64,000 nt of DNA. It comes from Alicyclobacillus sp. ALC3 (GTDB lineage Bacteria; Bacillota; Bacilli; Alicyclobacillales; Alicyclobacillaceae). Positions 25,838 through 34,107 of the stretch are shown here, piece after piece. A model generated the notes under the pieces. It searched no databases. It was not told where the DNA came from and worked only from the letters and a program-made list of their open reading frames with translations. The stretch covers positions 682,001 to 746,000 of the forward strand of contig NZ_CP066784.1 in the NCBI RefSeq assembly GCF_028751195.1. Reading direction: 5' to 3'. Each line of letters starts with the position of its first letter. The stretch's first letter is position 1. The translations under genes were made by a program, and so were the position numbers.

Positions 25838-26184
25838 TTTGTGCCACCCATCTGAGCAATTCGTTATGTCTCCAGTATTCTACATTTCAAGGTCCGCTCC
25901 CTGCAAAGGCTGCCAAGGATAGCGAATTACGACGCTTGCTCCGCAGTCTCTTGCAGTTTACGTACCACAGGGCAGCAAGCGGATCCGCTATTGTTGTTGG
26001 CCTCGTGCTGCTCCTCGACCTCCTGAATGAAATCGACCACATGGAAATCTAAGCCGCGTGTGCGCTTCCATCGCTGCATTTCGCCGGCAATGCAGTCGAA
26101 CGCCACGACGCGCTCGTCATCGATGGCCACCTGACTGACGAGGTGAGCGCGTCTGCGTCTGCAACAATAAGGGTGCCTTCCTGA
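25838..26184. other. intergenic stretch with one doubtful small ORF
   Basis: A 67-codon minus-strand frame (25927-26130; AIDDERVVAFDCIAGEMQRW, then KRTRGLDFHVVDFIQEVEEQ) has protein-like composition but no ribosome binding site or recognised family. It could be the tail of a lost gene. Nothing else is seen. Confidence 0.35.
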
Positions 26185-27123
26185 TCAAGCCAAGTACACG
26201 TTCTCGTTGTGCCACAAGAGGTAATCCTTCGAAGGCCGTTCCGCATCGCGATCCGGTAGAATCTCTAACGGTTTCCCATGCATCGCGTAGTACTCCCGCC
26301 CATTCCCATAGTCTTCCTTAATTCTGCGGCTGACCTCTATACGGAACTCCTCGTTGACAGTGATGTATCCTCGGTCGAACAGCGTATGTACGTCCTGTCG
26401 TAATAGCAGGCCGTTTGCCACGTCGTGTGGTCCTTCCAAGGAATAGGGTCGAATATGGGCTGCGTCGAGTACCGGGAGTGTTTTTTCTCCCGTTATCGCA
26501 CAGCGTCTGTGGTACGCCTCCGTCACAAGGAGTCGAAATCCTCCCTGTCCAACCCGAGGGGCCACTAAGTACTCCTTGCCATACCGACCCTCTCGGCCTA
26601 ATTCATGCTGACCAGCGCCCGTGGTCGGTACGCCGGTGATATGTGAAACTCGTTGGAGCACCTGATCCCGGAGATCCCTCCCGATTAACGAATCATCGTC
26701 ATAGGTCTTGCCCTGGACAATGTTCGATGACCAATCACTTGGTACCGGGATCCACTGGTCTCGAGAAAAGAAGAACGGCTGAGAGAGGACAATGCAGCCA
26801 ACAGTAGGGTCAGGCTCAGTTCTGGGGTCTACCTTGCGGTAGCGGAGAATGCTTTCACGAAACGAATAGTAGTTGGGGGTCCCATTCTTCTCAGCAAAGG
26901 CCTGCCAAGCGAGCGAGACGGGAAGGAAAGCGTGGCGCAAGAATACGCCACCACCGACAATGAAGTTCTTCGGACTGTGCAGCTTAAACAGGAAAAGTTC
27001 TCCCGGCTTGAGAGCCTTAAAGCCGATGCGCCCGCCTGGTTGCCAAAAGTTGACCTCGTCGGGGCGGAGGCGTGCCAGAAACTCATACCACCGTTCGTCA
27101 GTAACTCCAATATACATTCGCAT
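26185..27123 (-). CDS. HNH endonuclease with N-terminal EVE/PUA-like domain (candidate modified-DNA restriction enzyme)
   Basis: About 312 residues. The N-terminal half (MRMYIGVTDERWYEFLARLR, FWQPGGR, FKALKPGELFLFKLH, IVGGGVF) resembles EVE/PUA-fold base-reader domains. The C-terminal half is an HNH nuclease with CAITGEKTLPVLDAAHIRPY, GPHDVANGLLLRQDVHTLFD and RGYI. This pairing is known from type IV restriction enzymes that cut DNA with modified cytosines. Of several in-frame starts, the ATG at 27123 fits GGTGGAG best. It lies at the upstream end of the NERD/helicase/AddAB-like block on the same strand, 350 bp from the NERD gene. Confidence 0.7.
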   Translation of the reverse strand: MRMYIGVTDERWYEFLARLRPDEVNFWQPGGRIGFKALKPGELFLFKLHSPKNFIVGGGVFLRHAFLPVSLAWQAFAEKNGTPNYYSFRESILRYRKVDPRTEPDPTVGCIVLSQPFFFSRDQWIPVPSDWSSNIVQGKTYDDDSLIGRDLRDQVLQRVSHITGVPTTGAGQHELGREGRYGKEYLVAPRVGQGGFRLLVTEAYHRRCAITGEKTLPVLDAAHIRPYSLEGPHDVANGLLLRQDVHTLFDRGYITVNEEFRIEVSRRIKEDYGNGREYYAMHGKPLEILPDRDAERPSKDYLLWHNENVYLA

Positions 27124-27141
27124 CGTCATTCGCTCCACCAC

Positions 27142-27479
27142 GCCAGATCCTTACTCTTCCATTATATCCTATGAGTTCAACACACGTCGACGTATGGACA
27201 GGGTGAAAACGCCTGCTTTGTGTGACTGGCCTTCTGGCAAGACCCGATTTTTTCTGAGAGTTGACCTGATTAACTTAGATGACCAAGTTGAACTCGGCTA
27301 TCGTGTTAGCCATCTCATCTCCACATCCATCAGACTAGACCACCGAATTGGGTGTGATTGCGTCGATGCAGCCAGAACACATAGCGGCGACGACGAACTT
27401 TGTCGACAATCCGTACCGGTATCGGTTTGCAGGAGAACGCGAGCGATACCTCTGGATGACGAGGACACTCCAAAGCTGC
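27142..27479. other. intergenic stretch without a recognised gene
   Basis: About 340 bp between the HNH gene and the end of the nitrilase-family gene. A plus-strand frame (27348-27545; FVDNPYRYRFAGERERYLWM) is of unknown origin, lacks a ribosome binding site and runs into the nitrilase gene on the opposite strand. Confidence 0.4.
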
Positions 27480-28346
27480 CTACTTCACCATATCTCCGTA
27501 CAAGCCCGGGCGACGCAGTCGGTAGTAGTCAATGGCATCATCTAGGTCCGCCAGTTGTGAGAGATTGAGGTCGCAGACGTACAACCCCGGCTCGGGCTGT
27601 GCCTCAATTAACCACCGGCCTGTTGGGTGCATACAGCAGGAGCCGCCGCAAAAGTCTGTGTCGAGCTCCGGGCCTAGGCGGTTGACAGTCGCAACAAAAG
27701 CTCGGTTCTCAAGCGCACGTGCCGCGGTGAACGTCTGGTGCCATGACCCGAAGGGGTGCATGTTGTCTGCCGGAAAGAGGATGATTTGGGCACCGTTGAG
27801 ACCCACAATTCTAGATCCTTCTGGAAATTCGATGTCAAAGCAAATCTGCACCGCCAGACGTCCCCACGGCGTCTCCCACACCGGGAAGACGTCGCCTGGT
27901 ACAAACGACTCTGCTTCGCGGCCGAACAGGTGTACCTTCGCGTAGGTTCCGACGAGCCCCTCTGGTGATACCAGAGATGCGGCGTTATACATCGGCCAGT
28001 CCAGCCCATCCCCCGTCATATTCACTCCGTAACGCGATGTTCCGTGCTCGACCGTCTCTGCGCGGTACGATGGGTGGCCAAAAATAATCCAGATGTCCTC
28101 CCGAGAAGCAGTGTCCTGCAACCGCGCCAACCAATCGAGCTCGTCTTGCGGTGTCGGACGACGTTCCCAATACTCAGGGAAGTAACCGGTGACGTACAAC
28201 TCCGGATACGCCAGCAGGTTCACCTGCCGCCCGTGACGGCCTGCTTCCGCCGCATAACGCTCTATCTGAAGTAGCGTACTTTCGATGTCTCTAACCACCG
28301 GTGCATCCTGGACAAGTCCAAGGCGCATGAAAGCCGGGTTCGCCAC
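27480..28346 (-). CDS. nitrilase-superfamily carbon-nitrogen hydrolase
   Basis: About 288 residues. The Glu-Lys-Cys triad is visible: Glu in AYPELYVTGYFPE, Lys in TYAKVHLFGREA, Cys in VQICFDIEFPEGSR, followed by FPADNMHPFGSW and ALENRAFVATVNR. The superfamily hydrolyses amides, carbamoyl amines or nitriles. The GTG at 28346 has GGAGGG 8 nt upstream and gives MANPAFMRLGLVQD, so I prefer it to the longer frame from 28409. It follows the HisD-like and permease genes and may release ammonia from the imported amine or amide. Confidence 0.8.
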   Translation of the reverse strand: MANPAFMRLGLVQDAPVVRDIESTLLQIERYAAEAGRHGRQVNLLAYPELYVTGYFPEYWERRPTPQDELDWLARLQDTASREDIWIIFGHPSYRAETVEHGTSRYGVNMTGDGLDWPMYNAASLVSPEGLVGTYAKVHLFGREAESFVPGDVFPVWETPWGRLAVQICFDIEFPEGSRIVGLNGAQIILFPADNMHPFGSWHQTFTAARALENRAFVATVNRLGPELDTDFCGGSCCMHPTGRWLIEAQPEPGLYVCDLNLSQLADLDDAIDYYRLRRPGLYGDMVK

Positions 28347-28376
28347 TTTCCATCCCTCCATTGCTGAAAATGTTGA

Positions 28377-28403
28377 CTGGGCGCACCCTAGCGGAGCGCC
28401 CAG
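28377..28403 (-). terminator. GC-rich hairpin between HisD-like and nitrilase genes
   Basis: CTGGGCGC / GCGCCCAG, a perfect 8-bp stem, on the minus strand followed by TCAACATTTT. The tail is weak, so partial termination is likely. Confidence 0.45.
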
Positions 28404-28464
28404 CAACAATGCGTATCAAACTAATTCCATCGATACTGGTCATCTCATGAGATCTTCACATGTC

Positions 28465-29730
28465 CTATATCTGCCTTGTGAGAAGGCGGACCGCTGCGGA
28501 CATCTCGTGCCCTACAAGTCCCTCAATCTGCGACTGCCGTGTTGCGTGCCGGGCGAGAAACTGTGTGCCATCGCCTGTGATCTCCTGGTGCGTCACTACC
28601 TTCAAATACGTACCTACCCACAGTCCGCCAGTGTAGCGGGCGGCGCGTTTGGTTGGCAGTGTGTGGTTCGTACCGGACACCTTGTCAGAGAACACAACAG
28701 AACTCTGTTCACCAAGAAAGAGCGACCCATAGTTCGTCAAACGTTCCACTAAGGCCCGTGGCTCCTTCGTCTGCACGTGCAAGTGCTCGATGGCATAGTC
28801 GTTGCAAATGTCGATCGCTTCGTCGAGGCTCGCTGCGACAACAACTTCCCCCATTTGTAACCAAGACGCTTGGGCTGGCCATGTCGTAGGTTGAGATGCA
28901 AGGACCCGCTCAACGGCCGTGATGGTGTCGTCTGCAAGCTGATCCGACGTTGTCACGAGAATAGCACGAGCAAAGGGATCGTGTTCCGCCTGCGCCAGCA
29001 GGTCTCGTGCAATAGTCTCTGCATCACCCGTTTCATCTGCGAGCACCAGTACTTCGCTCGGACCCGCGATGAGGTCGATCCCGACGTCGCCAAACGCCTG
29101 CCGTTTTGCCTCCGCCACAAACCGGTTGCCAGGGCCGGAGAGAAAGTCAACTGGTGCGATACCCTCCATGCCGTACGCCATCATTGCGATGGCCTGGGCG
29201 CCACCAATCGCGTAAATCTCAGTCGCCCCAGACAGCTTTAGCCCGTATAGCACGGCAGGATGAATCGAGTTGTTGTAATTCGCTGGTGAACACGCCACAA
29301 TGCGCGGAACCCCTGCGACCCTCGCTGGTGCCACTACCATTGCGGCGGACGACAGTAGAGGGAACCTCCCACCAGGTACGTACGCTCCAACAGAGGCGAT
29401 CGGTATGAAGCGGTGACCCAGCACAATGCCATCGTCGAACGTCTCTTCTAGTGGGTGCAAACAGTCCTTTTGCGCCTCTGCAAAGCGGATCACGCGGGCG
29501 ACCGTCGTCTCGATCAGTCCCTTCGTCTCCGCATCCAGTGTGGAAATAGCGTCATCGAGCTCTTGTTCCGACACGCGCAACTGCGGGCGCTTGACTCCGC
29601 CAAACTTCTCTTCATACTTGCGAACTGCTACTTCTCCATGTTGCTGCACATCAGTGAGAATGTCCGCAACTACTGAACTGACTGAACCCTGCGTCTCAGA
29701 CGCCTCTGCTGCACGTTTACGAAAATGCAT
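28465..29730 (-). CDS. histidinol dehydrogenase-family protein, probably catabolic
   Basis: 421 residues. Histidinol dehydrogenase family signatures: ASVGAYVPGGRFPLLSSA, GATEIYAIGGAQAIA, FLSGPGNRFVAEAKR, DLIAGPSEVLVLADE, the Zn ligands in LLAQAEHDP and the late NDYAIEHLHV. The start is the ATG at 29730 with AAGGAGG upstream. It is embedded with a PucR regulator, an APC permease and a nitrilase rather than his genes. Related stand-alone HisD homologues oxidise amino alcohols or sulfo-diols such as sulfopropanediol, so oxidation of an imported alcohol is more likely than histidine synthesis. Confidence 0.75.
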   Translation of the reverse strand: MHFRKRAAEASETQGSVSSVVADILTDVQQHGEVAVRKYEEKFGGVKRPQLRVSEQELDDAISTLDAETKGLIETTVARVIRFAEAQKDCLHPLEETFDDGIVLGHRFIPIASVGAYVPGGRFPLLSSAAMVVAPARVAGVPRIVACSPANYNNSIHPAVLYGLKLSGATEIYAIGGAQAIAMMAYGMEGIAPVDFLSGPGNRFVAEAKRQAFGDVGIDLIAGPSEVLVLADETGDAETIARDLLAQAEHDPFARAILVTTSDQLADDTITAVERVLASQPTTWPAQASWLQMGEVVVAASLDEAIDICNDYAIEHLHVQTKEPRALVERLTNYGSLFLGEQSSVVFSDKVSGTNHTLPTKRAARYTGGLWVGTYLKVVTHQEITGDGTQFLARHATRQSQIEGLVGHEMSAAVRLLTRQI

Positions 29731-29750
29731 TACTTTGTATGCCTCCTTAA

Positions 29751-31166
29751 TTATTCTGCTAATGTTTGCGCCGCCACGTCGAGGACTTCCTTGTTCCTGC
29801 TTCCGAGCCACAATGAGTACAAGAGGGCAAAGACGACGATGCCAAGTACGATGTACGGAAATGCGTTGTACGGGGCCGGCTGTCCTGGCTGAATCAGCGA
29901 CCAAAACGACCAGATGAGCACGACCATACCAACCACCGGCACAATCGCGTGTCGCCACCAGTTAAACTCCTTGCGGTTGTGCCGCCACATGTACACAGGG
30001 AGGGCAATGTTGCCCAACAGGTACATGAGAATGATCGGGATCGTGCCGAGGGAACCCATGTCCGCATAGAACGTCAGCGGTTGCATCTTCCAGCCGATGA
30101 TAAGGATGAGCGCGAGGGCAACAAACAGGTAGGTCAACAGAGCGACATGAGGCGTGCCGTACTTCTTGTTGACTCTACCAAACACTCGCGGAATCAGACC
30201 TTCGCGTCCGGCGTGAAAGATAATGCGGGTCTGCGAGTTGCAGGCTGCGATAGTACAGGCAAACAGACTCGTGAAGCCGATGAAGTCAATTAAGAAGATG
30301 CCGAAGCCACCAAGATAGTGTTTTGCGAGCGTGTTAAAAGGTGCTGCGTCAGCTGCGAGTGTCTTCAAGTGGTTACCGCCGTATCCGACAATTGCTGCGT
30401 AGCTCGAGAAGACGTACAAAAACGCGACGATGATGATGGCCCAGAACACTGCGCGCGGGATGTTGCGCTTCGGGTTCTTGGCCTCTTCAGCGAGCGGCCC
30501 GCTGTTCTCAAAACCAACGAAACTAAATACCAACAGCGGGAAAGCCAAGCCGAGCGATTTGAAGCCACCGAGCAAGTGAGTAGGCAACAGCGGAGCAAGG
30601 CTAAGACCGTTCGCACCACCTCTAAATACGATTACGCACGAGATTAGGAGTAGCACTGCAGCCTCCGTGAAGAAGAGCCCGGCGGCCCACTGTGACGAGA
30701 TCTTCAGACCACGCACAACCAGGAACGCTACGACGAACGTCCCGACAATCGTAATAGCCTGCCAAGGGATATTCACGTTGAAGTTTTGCTGAAAGACCGC
30801 CTGAATCCAACCTCCTATCTCAATAATGATCGGTGTAATCGCGATGATGTAGCCGATCGACACAGTTACCGCAATGGTAATGCCCGTATAAGCGCCAAAC
30901 GTTCTGGAGATAAAAGTGACAAACGAACCGGCGCTTGGAATCTCGCGTGAAAACGACGTCAGCGTGTTTCCGACCGTCAGAATAGCGACAGCAGCGAGAA
31001 GCATACCAAACGGGGATGCGAGTCCTGTTGTGCCGGCCAAGAACGCAATACTGAAAAAGATACCTTGTGCGGGCCCCACGTTTGCAAGCGTCGCAATGAT
31101 CAGATGAAACAGGCTCATCTGGCCCTTGCGTAGAACCGGCTTAGTTTCCGTCATCGGTACTGCCAC
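29751..31166 (-). CDS. APC superfamily amino acid/amine permease
   Basis: 471 residues with 12 predicted TM helices. The first helix region has the APC pattern (IIATLANVGPAQGIFFSIAF), then SFSREIPSAGSFVTFISRTF and FVGFENSGPLAEEAKNPKRN. It starts at a GTG at 31166 behind AGGAGGGG. It ends 20 nt before the HisD-like gene, so the two are co-transcribed. The substrate is probably an amine or amino-acid-like molecule. Confidence 0.8.
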   Translation of the reverse strand: MAVPMTETKPVLRKGQMSLFHLIIATLANVGPAQGIFFSIAFLAGTTGLASPFGMLLAAVAILTVGNTLTSFSREIPSAGSFVTFISRTFGAYTGITIAVTVSIGYIIAITPIIIEIGGWIQAVFQQNFNVNIPWQAITIVGTFVVAFLVVRGLKISSQWAAGLFFTEAAVLLLISCVIVFRGGANGLSLAPLLPTHLLGGFKSLGLAFPLLVFSFVGFENSGPLAEEAKNPKRNIPRAVFWAIIIVAFLYVFSSYAAIVGYGGNHLKTLAADAAPFNTLAKHYLGGFGIFLIDFIGFTSLFACTIAACNSQTRIIFHAGREGLIPRVFGRVNKKYGTPHVALLTYLFVALALILIIGWKMQPLTFYADMGSLGTIPIILMYLLGNIALPVYMWRHNRKEFNWWRHAIVPVVGMVVLIWSFWSLIQPGQPAPYNAFPYIVLGIVVFALLYSLWLGSRNKEVLDVAAQTLAE

Positions 31167-31267
31167 AACGTCCCCTCCTATAAAAAGAGTAAAATTGCTA
31201 TGTTCGTATGGTACGGACGATGTGGATCATTTTCAATATTCAATCTATACATCAAACAGGAGACGAA

Positions 31268-31286
31268 AGTGTGCGCATTGCACACT
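31268..31286. promoter_or_regulatory. candidate PucR operator before the permease gene
   Basis: AGTGTGC-gcatt-GCACACT, a perfect palindrome with 7-bp arms in the gap between the PucR gene and the permease gene it probably controls. Confidence 0.45.
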
Positions 31287-31306
31287 GCAACATCATGTAC
31301 GACTAA

Positions 31307-32854
31307 CTACTTCGAATCCCCACTAATCGACAATAGTGCAGAAAACGCGAGTACATTCTGCGGGTTAGTAAAATCGATGCCGTAACGTTCATGCCACCTC
31401 TGCAACCGCCTGTTCAGACCATTGCGATGCAGAGAAAGCACGTCCGCAGCCCGACTAACGTTGAAACTGCACGCAACGAGTGCCTGCATAGTGTCTACCA
31501 TCCGCTCGCGCTCACGGTGCTGCGCTGGCAGAGCAAACTCGTCAAGGGTGTCTTTTACCATCGTCTCGCGCAATTGTTCCACAAGCACGTCCCACAGCGC
31601 CACGTCTTCGAACCAGCGCAAATCAACATCCCTCGTCTGTTGTAGCGCGGTCTGAGCCTGACGTCTACTTTTACGGATACCGATTATCCCCCTTACCTCA
31701 CCACCAATGCCCGCTTTCCACATCCGGACCCCGGTCTGTTCAGCGAGCAGTTCTCGCATTCGCTTCACAAGCGCCGCGTAGCGGTCTCTCCCCTGGCTAC
31801 CCGGCACCGGAATAAGCACGACAAGCGCGTCGTTTTGTGGTCGTGCTACCAGTCGTTCGTTTGGAAAATTGCGTAACACTTGTTCAGTTTGGCGAAACGA
31901 GAAATTGAACTCCTGCTCGCCCGCTGGCTGAAGTACAACTACTCGGCTAGGCGCGAGCAGATCGATACCCACGATTCTGCACTGTTCAGCCAGTTCATCA
32001 TCGGTGCCCTCTTCGTCGAGAATGGCTCGAAAAGTGTCTCCAGCCATCTGCAGACGGAGGTTTTGCGTCTGTGAAAACATTGTCGTGGCAACACGAATGA
32101 CCTGTATCGCCGAAGTTACACGCCTGGTTGAGACGCTACGCTCACTAAGCAAGTGGATGGTCGCAAAGCTGACAATTGCCGTACGGTTCCTCACGACAAA
32201 TGCCCATACAGGGGGATCTACGCAGTAACTAACACCTTCACTGTCTGCGATGGCTGCTCGGAACTGGTCTTCTACGGCAGGGAACGTCGAAACAAGAGGT
32301 TTCTGATTCTGAGTCGGCCACTTAGCTAGGAGTGCAGTAAACGAGCGATCGTATAGTGTGACCCTCGCTTGCAACCAGTCCGCGACGTATTGCAAGGTGT
32401 TCGCTACATCGTAAACGGCTGAACGCGTCACCTCGTGCCAAAACCGCTCCAACTCAAGTGACTCTTGGAACTCTTTATCCATCAGTGTATGCATTGCCGC
32501 GTACGTGAGGTCCACGAAGCGGACTTCATCTGGTATGAGAATGAGGGGAAGACCGAGTTCATCCGCAGTCTTGCAAGCTTCATTGGACATGACGTCGTTT
32601 GCTTCAGCGACGGCGAGGGCTGCTCCTTTGACACTGTATAACTGGCGAACCAAGTGCACTAGGTTGACGTTGTGTCCTGCTCCGGAATGAATCAATATTT
32701 CCCCGCCACGCAACCAAAACGTCACGTCCGGCAAGTCGGAGATATGAACCCACCGCACAGGTCGTGAGAGTCCCTGCTGTCCTCCAACAACACGACACGA
32801 TGCGAATTCCGGGAGTTGTAGAATACTCTGCACATCGACGACATCTGCCATCAA
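31307..32854 (-). CDS. PucR family transcriptional regulator
   Basis: 515 residues. The N-terminal PucR domain (about 8-130; SRPVRWVHISDLPDVTFWLR, GGEILIHSGAG) is followed by a GGDEF-like middle region and a C-terminal PucR HTH (VACSFNVSRAADVLSLHRNG, then LNRRLQRWHERYGID). PucR proteins activate catabolic operons for purines, amino acids or amines in response to the substrate. It is encoded directly upstream of the permease/HisD-like/nitrilase genes on the same strand. Confidence 0.85.
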   Translation of the reverse strand: MMADVVDVQSILQLPEFASCRVVGGQQGLSRPVRWVHISDLPDVTFWLRGGEILIHSGAGHNVNLVHLVRQLYSVKGAALAVAEANDVMSNEACKTADELGLPLILIPDEVRFVDLTYAAMHTLMDKEFQESLELERFWHEVTRSAVYDVANTLQYVADWLQARVTLYDRSFTALLAKWPTQNQKPLVSTFPAVEDQFRAAIADSEGVSYCVDPPVWAFVVRNRTAIVSFATIHLLSERSVSTRRVTSAIQVIRVATTMFSQTQNLRLQMAGDTFRAILDEEGTDDELAEQCRIVGIDLLAPSRVVVLQPAGEQEFNFSFRQTEQVLRNFPNERLVARPQNDALVVLIPVPGSQGRDRYAALVKRMRELLAEQTGVRMWKAGIGGEVRGIIGIRKSRRQAQTALQQTRDVDLRWFEDVALWDVLVEQLRETMVKDTLDEFALPAQHRERERMVDTMQALVACSFNVSRAADVLSLHRNGLNRRLQRWHERYGIDFTNPQNVLAFSALLSISGDSK

Positions 32855-33237
32855 CCAGCATCCCCTCTCTATTGCTGTTTAACAATTCATCGCACGCTTA
32901 TCAAGCATTTAACCGATTGGGTTCAAACCCTGCAAGTCTCCCTATCTGACATTACGAGTAGAACCGTAGCGTTCTGGCCACCCACTTAAGGACGTGGCAA
33001 TTTGCATATCAAATTACGTGGTGCTAGCGCTCTTTTGAACCTGCAACTTCAACTCCAATTGTCGTGTCATTGCTTTGACCTGGTCCTCAGCATCTTGAGC
33101 CGGTCTCTTTGCTACGTCCGAGGTCTGAAAGGAAGGGACGGGAACGCACTCGCACAATCTATCGCACAACAATTAAGCAAAACGGTCTCCCATCCTCCGG
33201 GTGACCGTTCCGCGTCCTTCGTCCCTATGCGGTTATA
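32855..33237. other. intergenic region upstream of the PucR gene
   Basis: No gene. It holds a palindrome AATTTG-catat-CAAATT at 32999-33015 and, near 33183-33211, a hairpin AACGGTC / GACCGTT that resembles the stem of a tRNA terminator. The hairpin lies at the outer end of the tRNA-Thr element. Confidence 0.4.
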
Positions 33238-33279
33238 CATGGATCCACCTGTCGGATTCGAACCGACGACCTGCTGATT
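33238..33279 (-). repeat. tRNA-Thr 3' half duplication (attachment-site scar)
   Basis: Read on the minus strand this is the 3' half of a tRNA-Thr gene (from the anticodon loop to CCA). It matches 40229-40270 with four mismatches over about 42 bp, and it stops exactly at the anticodon loop. This is the direct repeat left when an element integrates into the 3' part of a tRNA gene. Confidence 0.75.
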
Positions 33280-33417
33280 GAGAGAGAGAGATGGCTAAGA
33301 CTATTTTCACTCCATCCCCGTGGTATCAGTAAAGTTAAAAAAGCTATGTCTGGCGCGGGTTCTCCGACTTTGGGTCCTCCGCTGAGCTCCAAATACATTC
33401 ATGTATTTACGTATTCT

Positions 33418-33439
33418 GTTGACCATTTGTTGACCATTT
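33418..33439. repeat. tandem 11-bp repeat, candidate integrase arm sites
   Basis: GTTGACCATTT occurs twice in direct tandem. A matching pair of GTTGATCAAAA repeats lies near the other end of the element at 40143-40164. Paired 11-bp direct repeats next to both att halves suit arm-type binding sites of a tyrosine integrase. Confidence 0.5.
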
Positions 33440-33513
33440 TTCCTTCGGTTAGCCGTGAACTATATTCCGCTCCCAAGCCGCAGAGTCGAGATGTCGCCTC
33501 GCTAATGAAAACT

Positions 33514-34107
33514 TCAAGGTATCTCCCGAAACAGTTGCAACGTCGGTTTGATTAATCGTTCAACAACATCTTCGCTCGTGTTGAGGTCGTAGAGACTAGT
33601 GGGCATCAGTTTCCCTCTTAGCTTCACGTTACTGTCTTCGAACGCTATATGTTCTGGGTCCTTAAACATCCTGTGTTCAACGTATTCAAATAAGCCCATG
33701 CACTGCTCTAATCTTTGGTGTTTCCTCTGCTCAAAATCATAAAGGACACCAGCATGGACAGTAGGTTCCGTTACCGATTTGTCATTTAGAACAATTCGCA
33801 TGTAAATTACCCTAAGGCTTTCATTTATCGGAGTGCCCTTACTCTCGGTGTCGATAAAAGCCTCTGGCACGAAGAAAACTGCCAGTTTCCGCAGCAGCCA
33901 CAAATTGACGTTGTTCACCTCAAGCCCATTTGAGCTCCGAGCAGTGATTGCGTAACCTCCGCTTGGTTTCCCAATTACGAAGGTCTCCTCCTCCTCATTA
34001 AGAGTAGATTCGACCTCCTTAATCAAGAACGATACCTCCATATACAATTTCTGTATAAAGTCGAAGGCAAGTTGCGTTTGTTCGACCAGTTTGAGTTTAT
34101 TTTCCAT
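33514..34107 (-). CDS. hypothetical protein paired with the repeat-bearing nuclease-like gene
   Basis: 197 residues, no family recognised. It is acidic and probably mixed alpha/beta, with helical N-terminus (KLVEQTQLAFDFIQKLYMEV) and TSLYDLNTSEDVVERLIKPT near the end. The ATG lies inside the end of the upstream gene (overlap of 11 nt), so translation is coupled and the two proteins probably work together. Cargo of the tRNA-Thr element. Confidence 0.55.
   Translation of the reverse strand: MENKLKLVEQTQLAFDFIQKLYMEVSFLIKEVESTLNEEEETFVIGKPSGGYAITARSSNGLEVNNVNLWLLRKLAVFFVPEAFIDTESKGTPINESLRVIYMRIVLNDKSVTEPTVHAGVLYDFEQRKHQRLEQCMGLFEYVEHRMFKDPEHIAFEDSNVKLRGKLMPTSLYDLNTSEDVVERLIKPTLQLFREIP

Noticed and set aside
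32914-32934. T-arm-like GGTTCAAACC
   Set aside because: No acceptor, D or anticodon stem can be built around it.
33002-33277. Plus-strand ORF ending in PPVGFEPTTC
   Set aside because: The end is the familiar misreading of a tRNA 3' half on the opposite strand; there is no ribosome binding site. The DNA is the att scar, not a gene.
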